This document shows, in pieces, positions 18,297 through 25,479 of a stretch of 25,724 bases of DNA. Source of the stretch: an uncultured Devosia sp. (GTDB lineage Bacteria; Pseudomonadota; Alphaproteobacteria; Rhizobiales; Devosiaceae); NCBI RefSeq assembly GCF_946479885.1, contig NZ_CAMLHM010000051.1:1-25724 (forward strand). The letters run 5' to 3'. The notes beneath the pieces were generated by a model. That model saw only the letters and a list, made by a program, of their open reading frames with translations. It did not search any database and was not told where the DNA came from. The position numbers were made by a program, and so were the translations under genes. The stretch's first letter is position 1; every line of letters begins with the position of its first letter.

Positions 18297-19394
18297 CTAC
18301 CGCCCCATGCCCAACGCTTGTCTTATGCTGTCGTCCTGCTCGGTGCGCTGCAGGATGACGCCCCACCAGCCCAGCCCGTCATATTCCTGGTAGCCCAGTG
18401 TGCGGGCGAAGGCGATGATATTGCCCTGCCCGTCATAATAGCTGCCGCGCTGCCGGTCTTCGTGGCGCAGGTCGAAATTGGCAAACCGGCTTTCCGGACG
18501 CGTCGAGGCGATCACCCGTCCATTGCCGTCGAGCAGCATGACTTCGGTCCGCTCGGCGATCTTGGGTGGCAAGGCCGCCTCGGTCTCGACAATGGAATGG
18601 CCCTGATCCTGCCAGTCGAAATAGACCCCGAGCGTCCCCAGCATCTGCCCGCCGGCATTACCGTTGCTGCGCACCGCGGTGCTGTAGACCAGCACTTCGC
18701 GCCCCGCATGGTGGGTGCTCTCCATCACCTCGCCCACCGCATAGTCATTGCCCGTCGCGGTATTGCGTGCCGCGCGGAACCAGGCCTCGCGCGAGAAATC
18801 GGCGCCCTGGATATTGCGCGCATAGGTGCCATTGGCGCTGGCCACCACCCGTCCCTGTGCATTGGTCAGCACCAGGTCGTGATAGACGCTGTAGAACTTG
18901 TTGATGGTGGCGAGCCGATTGGCCGCGAAGGCCACGGCATCTGCGCTGGCCTCGGCTTCCAGCGCCTGCCAGAAGGCCGTATCGGTGGCCCACCAGCGCA
19001 CGTCGGCGGTCCGCTCGTAGAGATTGCGCACGATCAGCTGGACCAGCGACTGCGCCAGGTCGATCAGGCGCACACCCTCCATCTCATCGACCAATGTCTC
19101 GCTCATGGTGCGGCTGAGCGAGATGCGCCCCACCAGCACATCCTGGAAGCGCGTGGCGATATCGGCAGCGCGATCGGCCAGCCGCTGCACCTCGTCGGCG
19201 ACCACGGCAAAGCCCTTGCCGGCATCGCCCGCCCGCGCCGCCTCGATGATCGCGTTGATTGCCAGGAGCTTGGTCTGCTTGACGATCTGCAGGTTGCTGC
19301 TCGAATAGCTCTGCAACTCGCCGCTAATGCCGTCCATCACCACGCGCATGGCGCGCGGCGACGCGGCCACAGCCGTGTTGTCTTTCGAATTCAT
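18297..19394 (-). CDS. Soluble receptor-like protein: MCP signalling hairpin followed by a Cache sensor
   Basis: Protein of 365 residues with reversed domain order. Residues about 35-80 carry the methyl-accepting chemotaxis hairpin-tip signature ([20 protein letters not shown], then [17 protein letters not shown]), normally near the C-terminus of receptors. Residues about 115-350 look like a double Cache sensor, with PAS-like strands [16 protein letters not shown] and [19 protein letters not shown] and the [11 protein letters not shown] helix. No transmembrane segment or signal peptide is seen, so it should sense cytoplasmic ligands. ATG 19394 follows GGGA; an in-frame GTG at 19412 is possible. 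The adjacent downstream gene encodes a diguanylate cyclase, suggesting a joint signalling unit. The ligand and any contact with CheA/CheW are unknown. Confidence 0.85.
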   Translation of the reverse strand: MNSKDNTAVAASPRAMRVVMDGISGELQSYSSSNLQIVKQTKLLAINAIIEAARAGDAGKGFAVVADEVQRLADRAADIATRFQDVLVGRISLSRTMSETLVDEMEGVRLIDLAQSLVQLIVRNLYERTADVRWWATDTAFWQALEAEASADAVAFAANRLATINKFYSVYHDLVLTNAQGRVVASANGTYARNIQGADFSREAWFRAARNTATGNDYAVGEVMESTHHAGREVLVYSTAVRSNGNAGGQMLGTLGVYFDWQDQGHSIVETEAALPPKIAERTEVMLLDGNGRVIASTRPESRFANFDLRHEDRQRGSYYDGQGNIIAFARTLGYQEYDGLGWWGVILQRTEQDDSIRQALGMGR

Positions 19395-19523
19395 AGCTGC
19401 GTCCCAATGCACCTTGGGTCGCCCAGACGATCGAAATATTCAAGCAATCGCGATCGGCACGGGTCGAAGTATTTCCCCCCGCCGATAGTGTATCGATATG
19501 GTAAGGGAACCGTTAAACCCGGC

Positions 19524-20198
19524 TCACGCGCCCAGCTCCGCCAGCAGCCACCGCCCGATGGGCCACATTGCGGCGAAATGGGCCACGCAGCGCTCCGAAA
19601 AGCCCGGTTCCAGCGCCGCCGCAGCCGGCAGGCGAATGCTCGCCGTCAGCCCCTCGTAGAGCAGGAATTCCGCCCGCTCCGCCGGAGCCTCGAAGCCCCG
19701 CGGCATCAGCTTGCGCGTCTTCTCGCCGATCTCATAGGCGCCCGCCGCCCGCACCTGCGCCACCGCTTCCACCAGCGCCTTGCCCGAGCGGTTGAGCACG
19801 ATGGCGCTGCGGAAGGTCTCCAGCGCCTCCTTGTCCAGGCCATACATGCCGGTGGCGATGAAGACTTCCTCGGCGCTGACATGGAAATAGAAGCCCGGCG
19901 CGCTCCAGCTCTTCTTGTCGCCATGCCAGAACCACAGGCCCAGATGCGTCTTGTAGGGCCGCTTGTCCTTGGAGAAGCGGATGTCCCTGTTGATGCGCGA
20001 CACCGAGCCGTTGATCCTGGGCGCGAACTGCACATCCGGCGAAATCGCCTGCAATTGCGGACCCACGGCCTCGACAAAGGCGCGACCGGGTTCGACATAA
20101 CCGGCTTCATAGAGCGCCCGGTTGTCATCGAACCAAGGCTTCTCGTTGTGTTCGGCGATGCCGCTGAGAAACCGGATCGTATCTTGCGGAAAATGCAT
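19524..20198 (-). CDS. DUF2461/TIGR02453 family protein
   Basis: Soluble protein of 224 residues of a widespread family with no assigned biochemical role. Diagnostic stretches are FLSGIAEHNEKPWFDDNRALY (about 10-30), SRINRDIRFSKDKRPYKTH (67-85) and HLGLWFWHGDK followed by PGFYFHVS. The length is typical of the family. The ATG at 20198 overlaps by one base the stop codon of a 38-residue ORF (TGATG), which likely supplies translation, because no good ribosome-binding site precedes it. With that ORF and the SnoaL-like gene it forms a compact minus-strand operon divergent from tetR. Confidence 0.9.
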   Translation of the reverse strand: MHFPQDTIRFLSGIAEHNEKPWFDDNRALYEAGYVEPGRAFVEAVGPQLQAISPDVQFAPRINGSVSRINRDIRFSKDKRPYKTHLGLWFWHGDKKSWSAPGFYFHVSAEEVFIATGMYGLDKEALETFRSAIVLNRSGKALVEAVAQVRAAGAYEIGEKTRKLMPRGFEAPAERAEFLLYEGLTASIRLPAAAALEPGFSERCVAHFAAMWPIGRWLLAELGA

Positions 20199-20314
20199 CA
20201 GGCCTGGATCCAGATCACAAACACCTCGGGCTCGAAGCAATACGCCATCGCCCTGCCGCGCGGCAATTCGAACCTGCTCGACGGCCGCCATTCGCCGGCC
20301 TCCTGAGCCGGCAT
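20198..20314 (-). CDS. Candidate 38-residue protein coupled to the DUF2461 gene
   Basis: A short open frame beginning MPAQEAGEWRPSSRF and ending FEPEVFVIWIQA. It is supported by context rather than homology: it starts 19 bp after the SnoaL-like stop, is preceded by AGGGGGA (20330-20324) at a 9-nt spacing, shows the same strong G/C preference at third codon positions as neighbouring genes, and its TGA overlaps the ATG of the DUF2461 gene. It could be a genuine small protein or a leader peptide used to load ribosomes on the downstream gene. I know no family for it; the reverse strand offers no better explanation. Confidence 0.6.
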   Translation of the reverse strand: MPAQEAGEWRPSSRFELPRGRAMAYCFEPEVFVIWIQA

Positions 20315-20333
20315 CGGTGAACGTCCCCCTGCC

Positions 20334-20738
20334 TTACGCCGCAGTGAAGTCCTCGTAACAGTCGTAGTTCCGCTGCTCGATGATCAGGCCATCGGCCAGT
20401 CGAAACACCATGCAGAGATGAGCGATCATGGTATCGCCGGGCTGCAGCTTGCCGACGGGGATGACCAGATCACCCTCCCATCGTGCCTCGACGACCACGC
20501 GGTCGCCCGCTTCCATGACCTCGCCCAGCAGGTAGCGCTGCGCCCGCAGCACCTTGCCCTCGGCGGCGCGCCTGAACCCGGCCCGCATCGCCGCGAGGTC
20601 GTCGATGCCGCCCTTTGGCCGTATCCGGTTGGGAAGCTCATGAAACCGCATCTGTGGATGCAGCAACGCAAACGCCGCTGCCTCGTCGAAGCTCTCTACC
20701 GCCGTGATATAGCCGCGAACAATCTCCACCAGGGTCAT
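20334..20738 (-). CDS. SnoaL-like NTF2-fold protein
   Basis: Cytoplasmic protein of 134 residues of the SnoaL/NTF2-like superfamily: an N-terminal helix pair (EIVRGYITAVESFDEAAAFALL), the HPQMRFHELPNRIRPKGG turn and a beta-rich half (VVVEARWEGDL, HLCMVFRLADGLIIEQRNYDCYEDF), the last motif being common in ketosteroid-isomerase-like members. The substrate is unknown. ATG 20738 is chosen over an upstream TTG because GGAGG lies 5 nt before it. The divergent tetR and the two palindromes in the shared gap predict repression by that regulator. It is the first gene of a compact operon with the 38-residue ORF and DUF2461 gene. Confidence 0.85.
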   Translation of the reverse strand: MTLVEIVRGYITAVESFDEAAAFALLHPQMRFHELPNRIRPKGGIDDLAAMRAGFRRAAEGKVLRAQRYLLGEVMEAGDRVVVEARWEGDLVIPVGKLQPGDTMIAHLCMVFRLADGLIIEQRNYDCYEDFTAA

Positions 20739-20752
20739 TGTGTCCTCCAAAT

Positions 20753-20795
20753 TAGAACGTCGTTCTAGTTTGAACTATCTAGAACATCATTCTAG
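20753..20795. promoter_or_regulatory. Two TetR-type operators in the divergent gap
   Basis: TAGAAC-GTC-GTTCTA (20753-20767) is a perfect dyad and CTAGAACATCATTCTAG (20779-20795) is a near-identical second one, 27 bp apart centre to centre. A tentative tetR promoter (TTGAAC 20770-20775, 17 bp, TAGTTT 20793-20798) encloses the second site. The arrangement fits autoregulation of tetR and repression of the divergent SnoaL-like operon. Confidence 0.75.
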
Positions 20796-20815
20796 TTTCG
20801 TCTAGAGTGTTTGGC

Positions 20816-21388
20816 ATGACCACTGATCGTCGGCGCCAGATTCTCGATGCAGCTTTGTCGGCGTTTCTGGAGCGCGGCTACGCGGCGACGTCCATCGCCG
20901 ATATAAGGGCGCGCAGCGGTGCCAGTACGGGCAGTATCTACCACTTCTTTTCCGGCAAGGGCGCGCTCGCCGAGGCCTTGCTGCGCGAGGCTGTTTCCGG
21001 CTGGGCCAACCGGTCGACGGCGGCGCTCGACCCGGCTGCGTCGCCCGAGGCAGCGCTCAAGGCCTCGGTGCGCGGCCTTATGCTATGGGCCTTCGCCCAC
21101 CCTGCGCAATTCCGCTTCATGGACGAAATCCGCACCCTGGCGCCGACGGACCCTGATTTCACCGCGGTCCGGGATCTGCTCGATGACGGCCAGGCCGCAG
21201 CGGCCGCGCAATATGCCCACATGACGCGGGCCGGCGCCGTGCGCAGCATCCCGTTCGGCATCGCGCATGCGCTGATCCTGGGTCCCGCCTATGCCTATCT
21301 CCGCCGAGCCGACGGCGTCCCGGAGGCCGAGGCCGTGCGCCTGGCCGAGTTCTTCGCCGAGGCAGCCTGGCAGGCGGTCAAAGCCTAA
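20816..21388 (+). CDS. TetR/AcrR family transcriptional regulator
   Basis: DNA-binding repressor of 190 residues. The N-terminal TetR domain is clear: RRQILDAALSAFLERGYAAT followed by SIADIRARSGASTGSIYHFF (helix-turn-helix, about 25-44) and SGKGALAEALL. The C-terminal ligand-binding region is variable, as usual, and the inducer is not predictable. ATG 20816 is used; an in-frame GTG at 20807 would add three residues. The ribosome-binding site is weak (AGAG). It diverges from the SnoaL-like operon over palindromic operators. Its stop overlaps by four bases the stop of the convergent sugar dehydrogenase gene. Confidence 0.93.
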   Translation: MTTDRRRQILDAALSAFLERGYAATSIADIRARSGASTGSIYHFFSGKGALAEALLREAVSGWANRSTAALDPAASPEAALKASVRGLMLWAFAHPAQFRFMDEIRTLAPTDPDFTAVRDLLDDGQAAAAAQYAHMTRAGAVRSIPFGIAHALILGPAYAYLRRADGVPEAEAVRLAEFFAEAAWQAVKA

Positions 21389-22518
21389 CGCCCCTCGGGC
21401 GCCACGCGGATCAGCCGTCCGTTATCCTCGTCGGTCAGCAGGTAGATCGCGCCATCGGGGCCAACCCGCACGTCGCGGATGCGTCCGAGTTGGCGCTCGA
21501 ACAGTCTTTCCTCGCCGACCACGGCGTCGCCCTCCATGTCGAGGCGCACCAGCAACTGCCCGCTGAGCCCACCCGCCAGCAGGTCGCCCTGCCAAGCCGG
21601 CAGCAATTCGCCATCGTAGAAATCCAGACCCGACGGGGAGATGGACGGGTCCCAATAGTAAAGCGGCTGCTCCAGCCCCGCCTTCTCGGTGCCCTCGCCG
21701 ATCGGGACGCCGGAATAGTCCACACCATAGGTGATGACGGGCCAGCCGTAATTGGCGCCGGCCCGGGGCATATTCACCTCGTCGCCGCCGCGCGCACCAT
21801 GCTCCACGGTGAACAGCACGCCATCCTCGCGCAGCGTCGCGCCCTGCGGGTTGCGATGCCCCTTGCTCCACAGCTCCGGCGCCCAGCCCTCGGGCTTGGG
21901 ATTGTCTGATGGCACCGACCCGTCTGGCGCAATGCGGACGATGGCGCCAGCCAGGTCCGTCATGTCCTGCGCCCGATCCTGCTCCCCACGCTCGCCCAGC
22001 GTCACGAACAGGTTGCCATCAGCCCCGATCACCACCCGCGAACCAAAATGGCGGTTGGTGGTGGTGAACCTGTTCATGCGGAAAATGACCTTGCCATCCT
22101 CCAGCCGCCCGCTATCGCCTTCGAGCACCAGCTTGGCCGACAGCACCGCCGTACCCTGCCCGCGTTGCAGCCCGGCATCCTGGGCGGGTTCGGAGAAGGT
22201 CAGGTAGATTTGCCCGCTCGTCGCGAAATCAGGCGCCAGCGCCAGGTCGAGCAATCCACCCTGCCCCTGGTTGTAGACGGCGGGCACGCCCTCGATCGGC
22301 TCACCCACCACGCCATCGCTGATCACGCGCAACTGCCCGCTGCGCTCGGTCACCAGCATGCGGCCATCGGGCAGGAAACCCAGCGCCCAGGGATGGTCGA
22401 GGCCCTCGGCGATCACTGATGCCGTCAGGTTGCCGGCACTGGATGGAACGGTCTGCGCCCAGGCGGGCGCGGCAAGCAGCGCCATGAGCGCCGTCAATGA
22501 CGTGGCAAGAGCATGCAT
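21385..22518 (-). CDS. Secreted PQQ-dependent sugar (aldose/sorbosone-type) dehydrogenase
   Basis: Periplasmic oxidoreductase of 377 residues in the soluble glucose/sorbosone dehydrogenase family (YliI-like six-bladed propeller). A signal peptide (about 1-21, ending PAWA) is followed by family motifs: GLDHPWALGFLPDGRMLVTE, QGQGGLLDLALAPDF, NRHFGSRVVIGADGNLFVT with the expected catalytic His157, GHRNPQG (220-226) and GGDEVNMPRAGANYGWP. It would oxidise an aldose with PQQ as cofactor; the sugar and electron acceptor are unknown, and no PQQ synthesis genes are in the window. AAAGG lies 7 nt before ATG 22518. It is convergent with tetR. Confidence 0.92.
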   Translation of the reverse strand: MHALATSLTALMALLAAPAWAQTVPSSAGNLTASVIAEGLDHPWALGFLPDGRMLVTERSGQLRVISDGVVGEPIEGVPAVYNQGQGGLLDLALAPDFATSGQIYLTFSEPAQDAGLQRGQGTAVLSAKLVLEGDSGRLEDGKVIFRMNRFTTTNRHFGSRVVIGADGNLFVTLGERGEQDRAQDMTDLAGAIVRIAPDGSVPSDNPKPEGWAPELWSKGHRNPQGATLREDGVLFTVEHGARGGDEVNMPRAGANYGWPVITYGVDYSGVPIGEGTEKAGLEQPLYYWDPSISPSGLDFYDGELLPAWQGDLLAGGLSGQLLVRLDMEGDAVVGEERLFERQLGRIRDVRVGPDGAIYLLTDEDNGRLIRVAPEGR

Positions 22519-22693
22519 GGCTGGGCCTTTCGACGCGACTGGAGCAAAACTTGAATGGGCGTGTGGACATGACCATGTTCATGCCGACACCCGCTTGACC
22601 GCAACGCGGCAGGCGGGCAATTTGAGCCATCTCCCCTCAAAACTAATCGTGAAGCGCACGCCGAACGGATTTGGCTGGGAGAGAAGCTATTGA

Positions 22694-22729
22694 GCGTCCC
22701 GCGGAAAGTGGTTTTCCGCATCAGGACGC
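22694..22729. repeat. Compound hairpin upstream of greA
   Basis: GCGTCC (22694-22699) pairs with GGACGC (22724-22729) and encloses GCGGAAA (22701-22707) pairing with TTTCCGC (22713-22719) around a GTGGT loop. It may be a short intergenic palindromic element; no T run follows, so it is a weak terminator at best. Confidence 0.55.
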
Positions 22730-22743
22730 GACGAAGAATTACG

Positions 22744-22798
22744 GAGGGCCGGCGACCCGAGTTCGGATCGCACAAGGCCCTCTCGTGCCGAATGGAGG
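22744..22798 (+). promoter_or_regulatory. Structured 5' leader of greA
   Basis: A multi-part stem directly precedes the greA ribosome-binding site: GAGGGCC (22744-22750) with GGCCCTC (22776-22782), then GCGA (22752-22755) with TCGC (22768-22771), then CCGA (22757-22760) with TCGG (22763-22766). GGAGG (22794-22798) lies 12 bases after the stem. It could modulate greA translation or transcription; no known riboswitch class is recognised. Confidence 0.5.
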
Positions 22799-22804
22799 CG
22801 ACGA

Positions 22805-23278
22805 ATGGACAAGATCCCGATGACGGTGGGTGGCCACAAGGCTCTCACCGCCGAATTTGAGCATCGCACTGCAACCGAGCGCCGTCGCATCATCGACGCC
22901 ATCGCCGAAGCGCGTGCCCATGGGGATCTGTCTGAAAACGCCGAATATTCGGCCGCCAAGGAACAGCAGAGCCTCAACGAAGGCCGCATCAAGGAACTCG
23001 AGACCATCCTGGCGCTGGCCGACATCATCGATGTCAGCAAGCTGAGTGGCACCACCGTCAAGTTCGGCGCCACCGTGACCTATCTCGATGAGGATACCGA
23101 GGAAGAAAAGACCTACCAGGTCGTCGGCGACCCAGAGGCCGATGCCTCGGGCGGCCGCATCTCGATTTCCTCACCCATCGCCCGCGCCATGATCGGCAAG
23201 GCCGAAGGCGATTCGTTCGAGGTTTCCGCACCCGGTGGTGCCCGCAGCTACGAAATCATCAAGATCAAGTATGTCTGA
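22805..23278 (+). CDS. greA: Transcript cleavage/elongation factor GreA
   Basis: Cytoplasmic factor of 157 residues that enters the RNA polymerase secondary channel and stimulates cleavage of backtracked RNA. The N-terminal coiled coil (about 10-75) carries the acidic tip GDLSENAEY with Asp41 and Glu44, the catalytic pair that positions Mg2+. The C-terminal FKBP-like domain contains [11 protein letters not shown] and [18 protein letters not shown]. The length is normal (about 158). ATG 22805 has GGAGG with a 6-nt spacer and follows a structured leader. It is the only gene on its strand between the convergent sugar dehydrogenase and trxB, probably with its own promoter. Confidence 0.97.
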   Translation: MDKIPMTVGGHKALTAEFEHRTATERRRIIDAIAEARAHGDLSENAEYSAAKEQQSLNEGRIKELETILALADIIDVSKLSGTTVKFGATVTYLDEDTEEEKTYQVVGDPEADASGGRISISSPIARAMIGKAEGDSFEVSAPGGARSYEIIKIKYV

Positions 23279-23364
23279 CGCCCAAACTTTGGGCAGTCGC
23301 CCATAGTTGGTGTGACATTTCCGTCTGTTCCACAGGCACGTACCCCTGGTTGGAACGGTTTGCC

Positions 23365-23402
23365 TTGAAAGAGTGCTCCTTCGGCCTTTAACTAGCGGCC
23401 GA
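23365..23402 (+). promoter_or_regulatory. Tentative trxB promoter
   Basis: TTGAAA (23365-23370) and TTAACT (23388-23393) are spaced by 17 bp. An inverted repeat TCGGCC/GGCCGA (23381-23386, 23397-23402) overlaps the -10 region and could be a binding site or leader hairpin. The -10 match is poor, so this is a suggestion only. Confidence 0.35.
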
Positions 23403-23434
23403 GGGAATACTCGTTATTGTCGGAGAGCGTCGCG

Positions 23435-24385
23435 ATGCACGCGAAAGTCATCATCATCGGTTCAGGCCCGGCCGGCTATACCGCTGCGATCTACGCGGCG
23501 CGCGCCATGCTGGAACCCGTGATGATCCAGGGCCTGCAGCCCGGTGGCCAGCTGACCATCACCACCGATGTCGAGAACTATCCCGGTTTTGCCGATGTCA
23601 TCCAGGGCCCGTGGCTCATGGACCAGATGAAGGCCCAGGCCGAGCATGTCGGCACGCGCATCGTCAGCGACATCATCACCCATGTCGATTTCGACAAGCG
23701 GCCATTCGTGCTGACCAGCGACAGCGGCGACATCTACACCGCCGACAGCGTCATCATCGCCACCGGCGCCCAGGCCAAGTGGCTGGGTCTGCCCAGCGAG
23801 CAGAAATTCCAGGGCTTTGGCGTCTCCGCCTGCGCCACCTGCGATGGCTTCTTCTATCGCAACAAGGAAGTGCTGGTCGTCGGCGGTGGCAATACCGCCG
23901 TCGAGGAAGCCCTGTTCCTTACCAATTTCGCCTCCAAGGTCATCCTGGTGCATCGTCGCAACGAATTCCGCGCCGAGCGCATCCTGCAGGATCGCCTGTT
24001 CAAGAACCCCAAGATCGAAGTGCGCTGGAATACCGAGATCGCCGAAATCGGCGGTTCGGCCATGCCGCCATCGGTCAATACGGTCACGCTGCGCGATATC
24101 GCCAGCAATCGCACCTATGAACAGCCCATCGACGGCATTTTCGTCGCCATCGGCCATGCTCCGGCCACATCCATCTTTGCAGGAAAGCTGGACATGAAGC
24201 CCGGCGGCTACCTGCAGGTGAAGCCGGGCACGACCGAAACCAACATCCCCGGCGTCTTTGCCGCTGGCGACGTGACCGACGACGTTTACCGCCAGGCAAT
24301 CACTGCAGCCGGAATGGGTTGCATGGCGGCGCTGGAAGCCGAACGATATCTCGCTGAACACGAACTCGCCGAAGCGGCGGAGTAA
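23435..24385 (+). CDS. trxB: Thioredoxin reductase TrxB
   Basis: Flavoenzyme of 316 residues that reduces thioredoxin with NADPH in the cytoplasm. FAD-binding GSGPAG (10-14 region), redox-active CATC (Cys133, Cys136), the NADPH-binding GGGNTA (150-155) with HRR (173-175), and the C-terminal FAAGDVTDDVYRQAITAAGMG motif are all present. ATG 23435 follows GGAG (23422-23425); an in-frame TTG at 23417 is less likely. It is followed 28 bp later by an LsrB/VtlR-like LysR gene, an arrangement seen in rhizobia and their relatives. Confidence 0.97.
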   Translation: MHAKVIIIGSGPAGYTAAIYAARAMLEPVMIQGLQPGGQLTITTDVENYPGFADVIQGPWLMDQMKAQAEHVGTRIVSDIITHVDFDKRPFVLTSDSGDIYTADSVIIATGAQAKWLGLPSEQKFQGFGVSACATCDGFFYRNKEVLVVGGGNTAVEEALFLTNFASKVILVHRRNEFRAERILQDRLFKNPKIEVRWNTEIAEIGGSAMPPSVNTVTLRDIASNRTYEQPIDGIFVAIGHAPATSIFAGKLDMKPGGYLQVKPGTTETNIPGVFAAGDVTDDVYRQAITAAGMGCMAALEAERYLAEHELAEAAE

Positions 24386-24413
24386 GCTGCCCCCGAACTA
24401 GAAAGCGCCAACA

Positions 24414-25307
24414 ATGCTCGACTGGGACAAACTCCGGATTTTCCACACCGCCGCCGAGTCGGGCAGTTTCACCCATGCCGCTGAAAAGCTGGGAATGAGC
24501 CAGTCGGCCGTTTCGCGGCAGATTTCGGCGCTTGAGGATGATCTGGGCCTCAAGCTCTTCATCCGCCACGCCCGCGGCCTGGTGCTGACCGAAGTCGGCG
24601 AGCAGTTGTTCCGCACCGCCCATCGCATGCATTGGGAACTGCAGCAGGTGGAAACCCAGATGTCCGAAAGCCAGGACGTCCCCACCGGCCCGCTCATCGT
24701 CACCACCACCGTGGGTATCGGCTCGACCTGGCTATCCTCGCGGCTCGACGAGTTCCTCAAGCTCTATCCTCTGATCCAGCTCGAAATTCGCCTCAACGAT
24801 GCCGAGCTCGACCTGGCCATGCGCGAGGCCGACGTCGCCATCCGCCTGCACCGGCCCAACCAGTCCGAGATGATCCAGCGCAAGCTGTTCACGGTGCACA
24901 ACCACTTCTATGCGTCCAACGCCTATATCGACGAATTCGGCATGCCGGCCAGCGCCGACCAGCTCGACGACCACCGCGTCATCAGCTTCGGCGAGCCCGT
25001 GCCCTCCTATCTGGGCGACATCAACTTCCTCGAGCGCATGGGCCGCACCGATTCGAGCCCGCGCCGCGCCACCCTCAAGGTCAACGCCATCTACGGCATG
25101 ATGCAGGCCTGCCGCGCCGGCATCGGCATCGCCATGCTGCCCGACTACGTCACCGAAAAGGAAGACGGCCTGGTCCAGGTGCTGCCCGAGATCGAGCTGC
25201 CGGCCTACGAAGCGTATTTCGTGTACCCGCCGGCGCTGAAGAACTCCAAGCGCGTGGGCGTGTTCCGCGACTTCCTCGTGGGCAAGGCCCGCGAGTGGAG
25301 CTTCTAG
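24414..25307 (+). CDS. lsrB: LysR-type regulator, LsrB/VtlR-like
   Basis: Transcription factor of 297 residues: winged helix-turn-helix at about 3-62 (AAEKLGMSQSAVSRQISALEDD) and a LysR effector domain (about 92-290). The location immediately after trxB and the overall sequence suggest the Hyphomicrobiales regulator called LsrB in Sinorhizobium and VtlR in Brucella/Agrobacterium, which influences redox balance, envelope and AbcR small RNAs. The symbol rests on recollection of that synteny and should be treated as probable. A single cysteine (Cys233, QACRAG) could be redox-sensitive. ATG 24414 has only a weak upstream GAAAG, consistent with co-transcription with trxB. Confidence 0.85.
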   Translation: MLDWDKLRIFHTAAESGSFTHAAEKLGMSQSAVSRQISALEDDLGLKLFIRHARGLVLTEVGEQLFRTAHRMHWELQQVETQMSESQDVPTGPLIVTTTVGIGSTWLSSRLDEFLKLYPLIQLEIRLNDAELDLAMREADVAIRLHRPNQSEMIQRKLFTVHNHFYASNAYIDEFGMPASADQLDDHRVISFGEPVPSYLGDINFLERMGRTDSSPRRATLKVNAIYGMMQACRAGIGIAMLPDYVTEKEDGLVQVLPEIELPAYEAYFVYPPALKNSKRVGVFRDFLVGKAREWSF

Positions 25308-25330
25308 CACCCCGCTTCGCGATCGGATCA

Positions 25331-25462
25331 CCCTCCCCCTTGCGGGGAGGGTAGCGAAGCTGGGCCGCAGGCCCATAGCGCAGCTAGGGTGGGGGTACGA
25401 GAGCCACGATTTCCGGGCTAAACACCCCCCCCACCCTTGATCCCTCCCCGCAAGGGGGAGGG
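25331..25462. repeat. Composite palindromic (BIME-like) element
   Basis: Two 21-bp arms (25331-25351 and 25442-25462) are perfect reverse complements, each itself a CCCTCCCC-type hairpin. Between them are AGGGTGGGGG (25386-25395) with CCCCCACCCT (25428-25437) and a small GGGCC-GCA-GGCCC hairpin (25362-25374). The whole can fold into one large cruciform. It fills the gap between the LysR gene and the HAD gene and is related to the element at 15565-15661. Confidence 0.85.
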
Positions 25463-25479
25463 TGTCGACTGTGAGAGCG

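Noticed and set aside
16565..20306. Long plus-strand open frames antisense to the GGDEF and Cache/MCP-like genes
   Set aside because: They are mirror frames of high-GC coding sequence; the minus-strand proteins carry clear domain motifs.
23280..23294. GCCCAAA-C-TTTGGGC after greA as a terminator
   Set aside because: A perfect palindrome, but with a one-base centre and no T run, so a hairpin terminator is unlikely.
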